In this document: in pieces, positions 27,199-36,122 of the stretch
Layout: every line of letters starts with the position of its first letter
Numbering within the stretch: the stretch's first letter is position 1
Notes under the pieces: model-generated
Told to the model about the DNA's origin: nothing
Seen by the model: the letters and a program-made list of their open reading frames with translations, nothing else
Databases searched by the model: none
NCBI RefSeq assembly: GCF_003386235.1
Contig: NZ_QRDZ01000009.1
Location: 124,001 to 188,000 of the forward strand
Origin: Cohnella phaseoli
GTDB taxonomy: Bacteria > Bacillota > Bacilli > Paenibacillales > Paenibacillaceae
Direction: 5' to 3'
DNA: 64,000 bases
Position numbers and translations under genes: made by a program

Positions 27199-27199
27199 C

Positions 27200-28756
27200 C
27201 TACGTCTTCTCTCCTTGGCGGGTGGAATCATGCGTTCTGTATATGCTCGGCCTTTTCTTATACCATTGCTTGGGAAAAGCCGCAATGGCGAATAGCGACT
27301 CCTTGAAGCGAAGCGGGGACAGCGGGGAAAGGTACGGAATGCCGAACGAAGTGAGCGACGACAAATATACGACGATCAGGAACACGGACAGGAAGAAACC
27401 CAACATGCCGAAGATGCAGCTTAAAATGAGAACGAACAGCCGGATGAACGTTACCGAACCGCTAAGCGATTGATTGACGAGCGTGAAAGTCGCAACGGCC
27501 GTCAGCGCCGCTATGACCAGAGTCGTCGGACCGGTCAGTCCGGCGTTAATCGCCGCGTCTCCCACGATCAGGCCGCCGACGACCGCGACGGTCTGGCCGA
27601 CCGCTTTCGGCAAGCGCATGCCCGCTTCGCGGAACAGCTCGAACAAGCCGATCATCAGGAACAGGTCGACCGGTCCCGACAACGGCAGCCCGAGACGCGC
27701 TACAACGATCGTGGCCAGCAGCGGGAACGGGATTTGATCGAGATTGTAGGCGGAGATCGCGACCCAGAAACCGGGAAGGAAAATCGCCACGATCAATCCG
27801 ACGATGCGCAGCAGCCGTTCCAGCGCGACGTAATAGAAGGGCAGGTGCATATCTTCCGGCGATTTAAGCATCGTCATTATATTCGACGGAGCCATCAGCA
27901 CCATCGGAGATCCGTCGACGACGATCGCGAAGCGCCCTCGCAGCAACCCGGCGGCAATATAATCCGGGCGTCCCATGTATTCGATAAGCGGAAACAGGGA
28001 ATTGGAGGAATCGGATAGCGCTTCTTCGAGCAGTTGGCTCGTCAGGACGCCGTCTACATCGATGTTGCGCAGTCGGCCGCGGACTTCTTCCAGAAGGTCC
28101 CGATTCGTAATGTCCGTCATATAGAGCAAGGCGACGGAAGTGACGCTGCGAGCGCCCATTTGGAAGTATTCAACGCCAAGGCTGGGCGTCTTCAACCGTT
28201 TGCGCACGAGGGCGACGTTCGTTTCGACCGCTTCCGTAAACCCGTCCCGAGGACCTTTAATCGAAATTTCCGTATTGGACTCGCTCGTCTCCCGTTGCGG
28301 GGTAGAGGCCATCTGGACAACGTGCAATTGTTTCGTTTCTTCAAAGAAGAGTACGAGGTTGCCGGAGAACACTTGCTGGATCATGTTGTCCACCGCGCCA
28401 TGCCCTTCAAGCCGGTAAAAATTATGAGATTGGAAAGGAAGAGAGGCATCGGAAGAATCCTCTTCGGAAGGTGCCCGGGTCAGCAGTCTTCTAAGCTGCG
28501 AGTACAGAAAATCGTTCAACTGCCGCCCGTCGATCATTCCGTCGCAATAAACGAGCAGAGGATTCAGAGAGACCGGAGCTTCGTCTTCTTTGTAATACAA
28601 GTGAATGTTGACGTCGCCGGAAGCGCAGAACAGCTCGCGCAGCTTCTCTCGGTCGAGCTCACACAGAGAGGGCCGGGGCGGGCCGGATTTGCCGCTTTGC
28701 GCATCCTGGATACGATCGGGGTTCGGTGCTTCACGTAACGGTTGCTTGGGTTCCAT
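27200..28756 (-). CDS. GerA family spore germination protein (A subunit)
   Basis: A subunit of a germinant receptor, 518 residues. The N-terminal soluble half is typical (DVNIHLYYKEDEAPVSLNPL, the QVFSGNLVLFFEE segment), followed by a membrane half with about five helices (IVGLIVAIFLPGFWVAISAY, IGDAAINAGLTGP-like GDAAINAGLTGPT, LFVLILSCIFGMLGFFL). Its start overlaps the gerB end by 26 bp, and its stop abuts gerC, so the three form one operon. It acts in the spore inner membrane and would pass the germinant signal to ion release. Confidence 0.95.
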   Translation of the reverse strand: MEPKQPLREAPNPDRIQDAQSGKSGPPRPSLCELDREKLRELFCASGDVNIHLYYKEDEAPVSLNPLLVYCDGMIDGRQLNDFLYSQLRRLLTRAPSEEDSSDASLPFQSHNFYRLEGHGAVDNMIQQVFSGNLVLFFEETKQLHVVQMASTPQRETSESNTEISIKGPRDGFTEAVETNVALVRKRLKTPSLGVEYFQMGARSVTSVALLYMTDITNRDLLEEVRGRLRNIDVDGVLTSQLLEEALSDSSNSLFPLIEYMGRPDYIAAGLLRGRFAIVVDGSPMVLMAPSNIMTMLKSPEDMHLPFYYVALERLLRIVGLIVAIFLPGFWVAISAYNLDQIPFPLLATIVVARLGLPLSGPVDLFLMIGLFELFREAGMRLPKAVGQTVAVVGGLIVGDAAINAGLTGPTTLVIAALTAVATFTLVNQSLSGSVTFIRLFVLILSCIFGMLGFFLSVFLIVVYLSSLTSFGIPYLSPLSPLRFKESLFAIAAFPKQWYKKRPSIYRTHDSTRQGEKT

Positions 28757-29831
28757 GGGCTTTCCCTCGTTTCGGGAGAATCATGAGCAGCAGGACAAAC
28801 GGGAAGGCGTAGAAGAACGTCATGACGATCGGGAAGTATTGGCCGATAAAATGAAGGAAATGCGCATCGCTTATCCGCCCGTCCGTGATGATGACGACAA
28901 GCACGCAGCCGACAAGCGCCATTAAGGGAAGTTTGATCTTGCGCCCGGTTAGCTGCAGCAGATCGAACATGAGATAGAAGGCAAGGGCGACGCGAATCAG
29001 CGATCCGGACAACCATTGGTAGATCGACAGGAAATCCAGATGGGAGATGAACTTGCCCAACATTAGCATTCTCCACTGCTCGAAGGCCGGATAGCGCTGA
29101 TCCGCGGCCTCGAAGGGACCGAAGATCGTAATTGCCGCGAGGAGCGGCCCGAAGACGAGCCCGGTTACGGCGAGGGTCAGAATAAGAAGCGCGCGCAGCC
29201 GGAACTTTTTGCTGAGATGCTGCTGCAGGGCGAGCAACAAAATAAATTCGACCAGTCCGCCAAGCGTATACTGCGTCCCGCGCAAGATCGACGATGCGTT
29301 ATTAGAAAATACCGGAAGTAAATAGCTGTAATCTTTGAATTGGAAATTGACGCTCATGACGAATACGCCGAAAGCAACGACGCCCGGCAGCAAGATGCCG
29401 GCCGCGATCGCGACCGTTCGCAATCCGGCTGCCGCCGCGACCATGCCGGAGACGACGAACAGAATGACGGTAATCGGATACGGCGTTTTCGGCAAGTAGG
29501 TCACTTTGGTCCAAGCTGTCGTATCCCTTACTGTGATGAAAAGAATCGTCGTGCACAACAGGATCAGGGGCAGGATAACGAGCCATGCGACAATGGGGTT
29601 GTAATGCTGCTTAAACCATTGATACAGCGATTGCTGCTTGGTCATGTTCATAACCCGATAGACGACGATCGTCCAGAGAATGACCGCGGGAACGGCGAGC
29701 AGCGCGCTGATCCAGGAATCTCGGTAGGCGGATTGCAGAATAAGCGGGACGATAATGACGTGATTCGTAATTCCGATAGCCAGATTAAACAAAAAGATGG
29801 CCTGAATGATACTGATTTTGACTTGGCGCAT
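28731..29831 (-). CDS. GerB family germinant receptor subunit (amino-acid permease-like)
   Basis: B subunit of a germinant receptor, 366 residues with about ten membrane helices (for example ISIIQAIFLFNLAIGITNHV at the start, and the last, FFYAFPFVLLLMILPKR). The fold is that of the APC-superfamily permeases, and this subunit binds the germinant. ATG 29831 is preferred because AAAGGAGGG lies 12 nt upstream; the ORF extension to 29921 covers the promoter. First gene in a B-A-C order, in contrast to the common A-B-C. The ligand cannot be read from the sequence. Confidence 0.93.
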   Translation of the reverse strand: MRQVKISIIQAIFLFNLAIGITNHVIIVPLILQSAYRDSWISALLAVPAVILWTIVVYRVMNMTKQQSLYQWFKQHYNPIVAWLVILPLILLCTTILFITVRDTTAWTKVTYLPKTPYPITVILFVVSGMVAAAAGLRTVAIAAGILLPGVVAFGVFVMSVNFQFKDYSYLLPVFSNNASSILRGTQYTLGGLVEFILLLALQQHLSKKFRLRALLILTLAVTGLVFGPLLAAITIFGPFEAADQRYPAFEQWRMLMLGKFISHLDFLSIYQWLSGSLIRVALAFYLMFDLLQLTGRKIKLPLMALVGCVLVVIITDGRISDAHFLHFIGQYFPIVMTFFYAFPFVLLLMILPKRGKAHGTQATVT

Positions 29832-29861
29832 GTACGGACGTGTCCCTCCTTTGCGTCCGTA

Positions 29862-29891
29862 TAGTATGAACGAAGAAGCGAGGCCGTATGC
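29862..29891 (-). promoter_or_regulatory. sigma-G-type (forespore) promoter of the germination operon
   Basis: On the minus strand: GCATA (29891-29887), an 18-bp spacer and CATACTA (29868-29862), matching the sigma-G consensus (gHATR, 18 bp, CATnHTA) throughout. It lies 31 bp before the gerB start, which fits forespore expression of germinant receptors. Confidence 0.8.
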
Positions 29892-30010
29892 AAATAATGG
29901 AATCGCCGATCCATTGATCATTCCCGCTGGCTCGAGTATGCTGTAGGAATGCGGGTTGTCCTGCCGGCTAACGCCGGCCCGAAGAAATAGCTTAGCGAGG
30001 AGGGAAGTGA

Positions 30011-30457
30011 ATGGAATGGATACGTGCGGAGACGATGGAGCAGCTGCGAGAAGCGTTTGCGATCCGAATGGAAGTGTTCGTCAAGGAGCAGGGTGTCCCC
30101 GCTGACATCGAGCTGGACGAGTATGACGAATCCCCGTTATCTTGTCGTCATTACATCGTTCGTTCGGATCAGGACGGGGTCATTGCCGCAGGCAGATATC
30201 GATCCTACGAGCCAGGGGTTGCCAAAATGCAGCGGATCGCGGTTTTGAAGCGCAGCCGGGGAACGGGAGTAGGTTCGTATCTGTTGTCGGCAATGGAAGA
30301 CGAAGCGAGGAGCGAAGGCTATCAGGCCTCTATTCTCGACGCGCAGTGCTCGGCAGAACCTTTTTACCGCAAACTGGGCTACGAGACCGTCTCGATCGAA
30401 CCCTTCCTGGATGCGGGTATTCCGCATGTTCGCATGCGCAAAAGTCTAAATAAGTAA
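30011..30457 (+). CDS. GNAT family N-acetyltransferase (YjcF/ElaA-like)
   Basis: A 148-residue acetyl-CoA-dependent acyltransferase. The N-terminal EVFVKEQGVPADIELDEYD is typical of YjcF/ElaA-like proteins, and the acetyl-CoA motif A is in RIAVLKRSRGTGVGSYLL (about 75-92). Acceptor unknown. GAGGAGGG precedes the ATG. Divergent from the germination operon. Confidence 0.88.
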   Translation: MEWIRAETMEQLREAFAIRMEVFVKEQGVPADIELDEYDESPLSCRHYIVRSDQDGVIAAGRYRSYEPGVAKMQRIAVLKRSRGTGVGSYLLSAMEDEARSEGYQASILDAQCSAEPFYRKLGYETVSIEPFLDAGIPHVRMRKSLNK

Positions 30458-30575
30458 GTTGGAGTTAATAGGAAGTTTATTTTCGTAAAATCTAGCAACC
30501 TTTATCCGTTTTTGGCGTTATAACATATGATCCAAACGGGAGTGGTTCACTAACTAGAATCAGAAGGAGCAGAGT

Positions 30576-32543
30576 ATGAAGAAAAGTTTTACGTTTTTGT
30601 TGCTTTCCGCACTCATGATGTTATCGTTCCAAATTCCTCAATCCGCTCATGCAGAAGGAAGCGCCGGCGGTTTGGAGACGCTTATTCTCGTTCGAGACTC
30701 CAACGAAATGTGGCATAACGGAGTCACGGTCAATGCCCCGCAGCCTATGACGGAGGTCAAAGGCGTGACATACGTTGCGGCAAAAGCATTCATGCACGAA
30801 ATTTACGGCAAGGTGGCTTACGACTCCAAGAGCAAGAAGTACACGCTGACCAGCGGCAAAAACGTTCTTCAACTCGTTGCGGATAAGTCGACCTACACGA
30901 TCAACGGCGCAACGAAGAGCATGACCGGGGCGCCCTACGTATTGAAAGGGACGCTGATGCTCCCCATTCGGGTCGCGGCCCAGAGCTTCGGTCTTACAAT
31001 GAGAAATTTGCCGGCAACGAAACAGATCGAGCTGACATGGTCCAATGCTCCGATCGCCAAGTTTTCCGTGTCGGAGTTGAACCCTTACGCGGAGCAGACT
31101 CCGGTTCGCTATACGGACGAGTCTTATCATCCCAGCGGGCTAGCGATTATCGAAGAGCGTTGGGAGAACAACAACGACATTTTTGAGCAACCGGGAACTT
31201 ACGTCGTTACTCACTGGGTTAAGGACGAACTGGGCAATTGGAGCGAGCCTTATTCGGTGACGATAACGGTTAAACCGGCCAACCAGCCTCCGGTAGCCAG
31301 CTTTACGATCGAGAAAGAAACGTACAGAATGGGCGAATTTATTACTTATACCGATCTGAGTACGGATGACGAGGATCGGATCGTCAGCCGCGTCTGGACG
31401 AACGCGCAGCGCGGATTTTTCGAACCGGGACCGCAGACCGTGACGCTGAGAGTAACCGATGCGCTCGGCGAGGTGGGCGAAGTGTCCAAGACGATCACGA
31501 TTACCGACGAGACGCTGTACACCAAAGAAGAGTTTGATCTGCTTTACACGGAGCCAGGCGAGAAGTTCGAGATGAGCGGAAGCTCCGTGCTCCAATGGCC
31601 GACGCTGAGTTACAACATCAACGATCGTCAGCAGACGTTGATCCGCGCGAACAGCCCGGAGACGATCCGCGAAGAAGGCATTTATTACGAAGATATGGTG
31701 TCGGGCGATGTCCGCTTCCTGCTTCACAATCAGAACGGACGCTCCAAACCGGTCAAAATCTATATTGTTCTGACGAACAACAACCTTGAGCCGGCTACGG
31801 TTCGCATGGGGGCCAAAGGCATGGCCGGTCCTAATCCGATCGTATCGACGGTAGGCAAAGCGGTCACGGGGCGGTTCCTGGAATCTCTGCTCTCGCCGCA
31901 ATACTCTTACGTGCAAATCCCTGCGGGAGAAAGCCGTATGATCTTCCAAGAATACAGCGATAAAGCCGTTAAACCGGGCGATGTGTACTCGATGTTCGCG
32001 GATGTGTGGATGAGCGCTGCTTTGGACTTCAAAGTTGTCGTTGTGGATGCGGAACGCGATGTCATAAGCGCGCTGCCGGGTCTGAGCATTCTGGAAAGCG
32101 ACAAAGTACACGTGCGCGGAACGTTCGATAACGCCAACCGCATTATGTATGTGAATCAAATGGTCGGCGACGTGAAAAGCCGCATGGTGCTAGCCGACAA
32201 CGCCGTCGATACGAGAATATCCGGCATCGACAAGACGACGGGCATGCCCGTTCTGAACGCAGGCAACTACGGCGTGCTGTACACGATTCAGTTGAACAAC
32301 GTACAGCCGCATACGGCGATTGTGCTTAGCCCTCGCGGCGGCCACTATGCCGGTGCCTTTACGGTAAACGGGAAAGTTGTCTATACGACGTCGACGAGCA
32401 TTCTGCGCAATACGAACGAGCTTGGCATGCTTTACAAAACCGGGGATTCGGCGGAATCGGTGACGATTACGTTTACGCCGGCCAACGGCAGCATGCTGCC
32501 TATCAATCTCTTATTTATGCCGCTTCCGACGCCTAAAGTTTAA
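30576..32543 (+). CDS. secreted stalk-domain protein with PKD-like domains
   Basis: A 655-residue exported protein. The Sec signal peptide is residues 1-26 (KKSFTFLLLSALMML, cut after AHA). A stalk domain (copper-amine-oxidase N-terminal-like) spans about 45-155 (VKGVTYVAAKAFMHEIYGKV, GTLMLPIRVAAQSFG). Two PKD/Ig-like domains follow (about 160-310; WVKDELGNWSEPYSVTITV and VASFTIEKETYRMGEFITY). The remaining 340 residues form a beta-rich region I do not recognise (RFLLHNQNGRSKPVKIYIVL). No catalytic or sortase motif. It is probably a cell-surface structural or carbohydrate-contacting protein; the copper-oxidase name does not imply enzymatic activity. Confidence 0.85.
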   Translation: MKKSFTFLLLSALMMLSFQIPQSAHAEGSAGGLETLILVRDSNEMWHNGVTVNAPQPMTEVKGVTYVAAKAFMHEIYGKVAYDSKSKKYTLTSGKNVLQLVADKSTYTINGATKSMTGAPYVLKGTLMLPIRVAAQSFGLTMRNLPATKQIELTWSNAPIAKFSVSELNPYAEQTPVRYTDESYHPSGLAIIEERWENNNDIFEQPGTYVVTHWVKDELGNWSEPYSVTITVKPANQPPVASFTIEKETYRMGEFITYTDLSTDDEDRIVSRVWTNAQRGFFEPGPQTVTLRVTDALGEVGEVSKTITITDETLYTKEEFDLLYTEPGEKFEMSGSSVLQWPTLSYNINDRQQTLIRANSPETIREEGIYYEDMVSGDVRFLLHNQNGRSKPVKIYIVLTNNNLEPATVRMGAKGMAGPNPIVSTVGKAVTGRFLESLLSPQYSYVQIPAGESRMIFQEYSDKAVKPGDVYSMFADVWMSAALDFKVVVVDAERDVISALPGLSILESDKVHVRGTFDNANRIMYVNQMVGDVKSRMVLADNAVDTRISGIDKTTGMPVLNAGNYGVLYTIQLNNVQPHTAIVLSPRGGHYAGAFTVNGKVVYTTSTSILRNTNELGMLYKTGDSAESVTITFTPANGSMLPINLLFMPLPTPKV

Positions 32544-32551
32544 TTTTCAAG

Positions 32552-32615
32552 AAGCTGTTCCGACAGCAACGAAGTCTTGCTCAAGAGACTTTGCTGCTGC
32601 GGGGCGGCTTTTTTC
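32552..32615 (+). terminator. large branched terminator after the stalk-domain gene
   Basis: Outer arms AAGCTGTTCCGACAGCA and TGCTGCTGCGGGGCGGCTT pair with a few G-U pairs around an inner AGTCT/AGACT hairpin, followed by TTTTTT. Confidence 0.75.
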
Positions 32616-32681
32616 TATGGCTGACTTTTCGAGCGATTATTTTGCGAAAATAGCCTTCTGTTAGTCGAAGTTGTTCACGAA

Positions 32682-32709
32682 ACGGTCTGCGAGACCGTAA
32701 GGGGCAGGC
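32682..32709 (+). repeat. solitary copy of the 51-bp repeat B core
   Basis: ACGGTCTGCGAGACCGTAAG followed by GGGCAGGC; 26 of 28 bases match the unit of the tandem array at 51103-51439. It includes the perfect hairpin ACGGTCT-GCG-AGACCGT. It lies in the gene-free stretch 32544-32879, which otherwise holds a terminator, a Fur-boxed promoter and a leader motif. Confidence 0.8.
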
Positions 32710-32773
32710 GAACGTACGAATTCGGTTGCCGAGCGGGTCGCTAGAAGATCAGGAAAATCGTCAGCAATAAAAG

Positions 32774-32803
32774 TTGACATTGATAATCATTATCATTCAT
32801 ACT
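32774..32803 (+). promoter_or_regulatory. promoter with perfect Fur box
   Basis: -35 TTGACA (32774-32779), 18 bp, and a -10-like CATACT (32798-32803). The spacer contains TGATAATCATTATCA (32781-32795), a perfect 7-1-7 palindrome identical to the Bacillus Fur consensus (TGATAATnATTATCA). Zur and PerR sites differ at key positions, so iron control is the best reading. Confidence 0.88.
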
Positions 32804-32825
32804 AGGGGAGAAGAGATAAACAAAC

Positions 32826-32875
32826 GATCAAATTCGGACTTTTAGAGCCACCTTCATATAAAGGAGTTGTCAGTT
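32826..32875 (+). promoter_or_regulatory. leader motif with ribosome-site hairpin before the Fur-boxed gene
   Basis: GATCAAATTCGGACTTTT (32826 on), then CACCTTCATATAAAGGAG, where CCTT can pair with AAGG of the ribosome site. It shares sequence and layout with the leader at 24906. Together they suggest a conserved 5' untranslated element; the fold is inferred. Confidence 0.45.
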
Positions 32876-32879
32876 TACG

Positions 32880-33680
32880 ATGCAACTATCGACCAATCCG
32901 GGAGAACTGATCTTTCATTTCTCTTCGGTGAAGAAGCTGTCGGACAATGAATTGGTTGCCGCCCCATTGGGAAAAGGCATTGTCTATAAAAAGGAAACGG
33001 CCAAGGACTGGGTGGAGATCAGCGAAGGGCTGACGGATCAGACGCATATCAATCGTCTGCAAGCGCACGACGATCAGTTGTACGCTTGTTCCAACAAAGG
33101 CTTATTCAACTGTTCGGAGGGGAAATGGCAGTCTGCGGGATTGTCCCTTGGCTGCTACCAGTACAAGCAGTTCGGGGAAATCGGGCTGGCTGCGACGGTA
33201 TGCGGACTCTGGTATATGGAGGACGAGGAGTGGCGTATGATGATGCGTTCGGATGTGACCGTGTACGATTTTCTGTATTTGCCTCAGTATGTCGTACTCG
33301 GAACGAATGAAGGCATGTCGATTCTGGATCGGATGACGACGAGCTGGATGAACTACAAGCTGGATACGGCCGTGACGAGTCTGTCCGTGCACCGCGGAAC
33401 GCTTATCGGCGCAACGGAACACGGGGAATTGCTGACCGGCAACCGGCGTGGAGGGTTTGATCGGTACCGGATGCCGGGAATTTTTATTTTCTCAATCGTA
33501 TCGCGAGGACAGGAAATATTCGCTTGCACCGATCGCGGCCTGTATCGGGTAAGTTCGATCGGCGGACGCATTTCATTAATGGCATTAAAAATCGGATGTC
33601 AGGTGACGGACGTAGACGTAGACGAACGGTGCTACTATATGGCGACGTTGTTCGAAGGCATTCAGTGTATGGAACGCTAA
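32880..33680 (+). CDS. Fur-regulated beta-propeller-like protein, unknown function
   Basis: A soluble protein of 266 residues without signal peptide. Six or seven repeating units are visible, each with a short strand pair ending in a G-I/L-Y/W turn: GKGIVYKKET, SNKGLFNCSEG, VCGLWYMEDE, NEGMSILDRM, TEHGELLTGN, DRGLYRVSS, LFEGIQCMER. This is the pattern of BNR/two-component-propeller-like repeats. The family is not recognised. Because of the perfect Fur box it is expected to be made when iron is scarce; a cytosolic propeller in that regulon has no obvious precedent known to me. Convergent with the histidine kinase gene. Confidence 0.72.
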   Translation: MQLSTNPGELIFHFSSVKKLSDNELVAAPLGKGIVYKKETAKDWVEISEGLTDQTHINRLQAHDDQLYACSNKGLFNCSEGKWQSAGLSLGCYQYKQFGEIGLAATVCGLWYMEDEEWRMMMRSDVTVYDFLYLPQYVVLGTNEGMSILDRMTTSWMNYKLDTAVTSLSVHRGTLIGATEHGELLTGNRRGGFDRYRMPGIFIFSIVSRGQEIFACTDRGLYRVSSIGGRISLMALKIGCQVTDVDVDERCYYMATLFEGIQCMER

Positions 33681-33692
33681 CCGTGCTTCGCG

Positions 33693-35207
33693 CTAGTCGA
33701 CGTCAGAAGCTGTCGTAACAGCCTTGCCGTTGTCCTCGTCGCTTGAATAAGGGAAAAAAACGATAAACGCGCTGCCTTCTCCGTCTCGGCTCTCAGCCCG
33801 GATTGTACCGCCGTGAAGCTCGGCGAGCGAGCGGCTGATCGCTAGCCCGAGTCCCGCTCCTCCATGCGTTCTGGCGCGGGAGCTATCGATCCGATAGAAG
33901 CGCTCGAACAGATGAGGCAGATGCTCCGGCGCTATACCCGTTCCGTTGTCCACAACTGCCAGCTCCGCGCCGTCTTGGCGCGGCCTCACAGCCACTGTAA
34001 TCATTCCGCCGATCGGTGAAGTATGCTGAATCGCGTTCTGGAACAGGTTCAGGGCAATTTGTTTGACCTTATCGGCGTCCAGTTGAAGCTGGTTCGTCGG
34101 CTGCAGGTCGAATAAAACTCGCCGTTCTCCGGCCAACAGCTTGAACTGAGGCTCCATCTCGCGCAGAATGGGGCCTAATTCTGCTGCCTCCAACTGCGCA
34201 TCCGGCATGCGATCCGCCTTGGCGAGCTGCAGCAGGTCGCGCACAAGTTTGTTGATTCGTTCGGATTCGCCGTACATGCCGCGCAACGCTTTGTCCAGCT
34301 GATTCGGGTCCGATGCGGCTCCCCGCAGCAGAACTTCAAGAAAGCCGTGTATCGAAGTAAGCGGCGTTCGCAGCTCGTGGGATGCGTCGGAGACGAAGCG
34401 GCGCATGCGCTCCCGGCTTTCCTGCTCCGCGCGGAACGAGCTTTCCAGCCTCGCCAGCATCCGATTGAAAGAATGGGACAGCCGATCGATTTCCATCGGA
34501 CCGACGGGCTCCGGCAGACGTTCGTTCAGCTTGCCCGAATCGATTCGTTCTACCGTCTCGACCATACGAGACAGCGGCGTCAGCGTGCGCCGGATGACAG
34601 GCAGAAACAGCAGCAGGGCACCGAGCAGCGCAGCAAAAGCAAGCGCCGAATAGAGCAGCACTTGACGGCGAAGCTCTGCCTTTAGCGGAGCCGTTCCGGT
34701 GGCGACCTGGACGACACCGCCGCTGCCCTGGAACGAGCGGACGGCTTGCAGCACGACAAGCTGCTCCCCGCCGGCGCCGTTCACGATGCGAAACAGCGGC
34801 TTGCCTCGGCGCGGCCTCTCCGCAGCCCAGCGATAGTCGTTGTCGGACAGGCGGGGTACGGAGTTCACAGATTCGCTTCCGTTAGTCGAAAGCACGGTAA
34901 AAACGCCTTGCTTGTTCACGTAAGCGACGGACGCGGAGGGGAAGAAGACGAACGGCTCCGCGGGAATGCGACGTCCCGACTCCGTCAGCCGCCCCCAGAC
35001 CTCGCCAGGGACCGATTGCACCTGTCTCTGTATAGCTGCAGCCCGGTTTTGATAAATAAATCGCTCCATGAACAAGTACTGGGATAGCCCGATAATGACT
35101 AGCAACCCGGCAAGAATGAGCAGGATGCGAGAGATCAATTGGTAGCGAAGAGAGCGGGGGAACAAAATCGGCCTCACGCCTTGCAGCCAAGAAGCTAATC
35201 GGCTCAT
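33693..35207 (-). CDS. sensor histidine kinase (HAMP, two membrane helices)
   Basis: A membrane kinase of 504 residues. Membrane helix about 27-46, extracellular sensor domain 47-182, second helix 183-205, HAMP about 206-258, DHp with phospho-acceptor His277 in SDASHELRTPLTS, then the ATPase domain with N box (NLFQNAIQHT), G1 (DNGTGIAPE) and G2 (GGAGLGLAIS). Its start overlaps the stop of the response regulator gene by 4 bp. The ligand is unknown. The divergent MacAB-type exporter with the same promoter repeats suggests it senses an envelope-active compound. Confidence 0.93.
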   Translation of the reverse strand: MSRLASWLQGVRPILFPRSLRYQLISRILLILAGLLVIIGLSQYLFMERFIYQNRAAAIQRQVQSVPGEVWGRLTESGRRIPAEPFVFFPSASVAYVNKQGVFTVLSTNGSESVNSVPRLSDNDYRWAAERPRRGKPLFRIVNGAGGEQLVVLQAVRSFQGSGGVVQVATGTAPLKAELRRQVLLYSALAFAALLGALLLFLPVIRRTLTPLSRMVETVERIDSGKLNERLPEPVGPMEIDRLSHSFNRMLARLESSFRAEQESRERMRRFVSDASHELRTPLTSIHGFLEVLLRGAASDPNQLDKALRGMYGESERINKLVRDLLQLAKADRMPDAQLEAAELGPILREMEPQFKLLAGERRVLFDLQPTNQLQLDADKVKQIALNLFQNAIQHTSPIGGMITVAVRPRQDGAELAVVDNGTGIAPEHLPHLFERFYRIDSSRARTHGGAGLGLAISRSLAELHGGTIRAESRDGEGSAFIVFFPYSSDEDNGKAVTTASDVD

Positions 35208-35899
35208 ACGAGATCTACCCTGTAACCCGCGCCCCGGATCGTTCGGATCACCTTATGATCGCGATCTTGCAGCTTGTCCCGAAGCGAGCGTATGTAAACT
35301 TCTACAATGTTGTCCTCCCCTCCGAAATCGTACCCCCATACCCGATCAAGAATCGCGCTTTTGCTTAGTACATGGCCGTGATGGAAGACAAGATGCTTCA
35401 GCAGCTCGAATTCGGTCGGCGACAGGTCCAACTCGCGTTCGCGGAAGCGGAACTCCTTGCGCGCCGCATCGACGGAGAACGGCCCGATCGTGACCTCCTC
35501 CAGCAGATGCGGGAACTGGTTTCGCACCCTTGCCTGAATGCGGGCCAGAAGCTCGGCGAAGCTGAACGGCTTGGGCATGTAATCGTCCGCGCCGAGCGAA
35601 AGTCCCTTCACCCGATCCTCGATTTCCTCCCGCGCCGTGAGCATGATTACGGCAACGGGCCGCTCCTTTTTCAGCGCGCTGCATACCTCAAAGCCGTCCA
35701 TCCCCGGCATCATCACATCAAGAATGACGATGTGGGGCGAGAAGCTCTCTGCGAGGGAGAGCGCTTCCTGTCCGTCCTGCGCCGCAGCCACTTTATAGCC
35801 TTCGTTAACAAGCCCCAGCTCGAGAAACTGCAATATATTCGGCTCGTCGTCGACGAGCAAGACTTTAATTCTTTGCGCTTGTTTAGCTGAAACCGTCAT
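35204..35899 (-). CDS. OmpR-family response regulator
   Basis: A receiver domain (about 11-125; acidic pocket VDDEP, phospho-acceptor Asp61 in ILDVMMPGMDG, Lys in MPKPF) followed by a winged-helix DNA-binding domain (about 135-230). It has 231 residues from ATG 35899, chosen because GGGAGG lies 7 nt before it; an upstream GTG/ATG at 35920 would place the ribosome site inside the gene. It is first in a two-gene operon with the kinase. It probably binds the 11-bp-spaced TTCAGC repeats on both sides of the divergent region (35936-36083), controlling itself and the exporter. Confidence 0.94.
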   Translation of the reverse strand: MTVSAKQAQRIKVLLVDDEPNILQFLELGLVNEGYKVAAAQDGQEALSLAESFSPHIVILDVMMPGMDGFEVCSALKKERPVAVIMLTAREEIEDRVKGLSLGADDYMPKPFSFAELLARIQARVRNQFPHLLEEVTIGPFSVDAARKEFRFRERELDLSPTEFELLKHLVFHHGHVLSKSAILDRVWGYDFGGEDNIVEVYIRSLRDKLQDRDHKVIRTIRGAGYRVDLV

Positions 35900-35935
35900 C
35901 TTATATCCTCCCGGAGACATTATCGTCCTCTCTCC

Positions 35936-36083
35936 ATTATGAGCGATAGAGCTTAACTTGCGCTGAGAGAAAGCTGAAAGAATGCTGAAAGCGCAAATGC
36001 TTTTTTTGAACCTCTCCTACACAAGGATGTTCAGCAAACATTCAGCGCGCGCTCATCTAGAGCTAAGGTTTTCCGCTCATAAT
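35936..36083. promoter_or_regulatory. divergent promoter pair with mirror-image response-regulator repeats
   Basis: Toward the minus strand: three repeats (GCTGAA at 35984 and 35973, GCTGAG at 35962; read as TTCAGC, TTCAGC, CTCAGC), 11 bp apart, then 20 bp to a -10 CATAAT (35941-35936). Toward the plus strand: TTCAGC at 36030 and 36041, a degenerate CTCATC at 36052, then 20 bp to CATAAT (36078-36083). Spacing is the same on both sides. An 11-bp phase means binding on one DNA face, typical of OmpR-type dimers. There is no normal -35, which is usual for activated promoters. Confidence 0.82.
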
Positions 36084-36122
36084 TGGCGGCAAGATCAGAA
36101 GAAGCGAAGGTGAACCAGTCGG

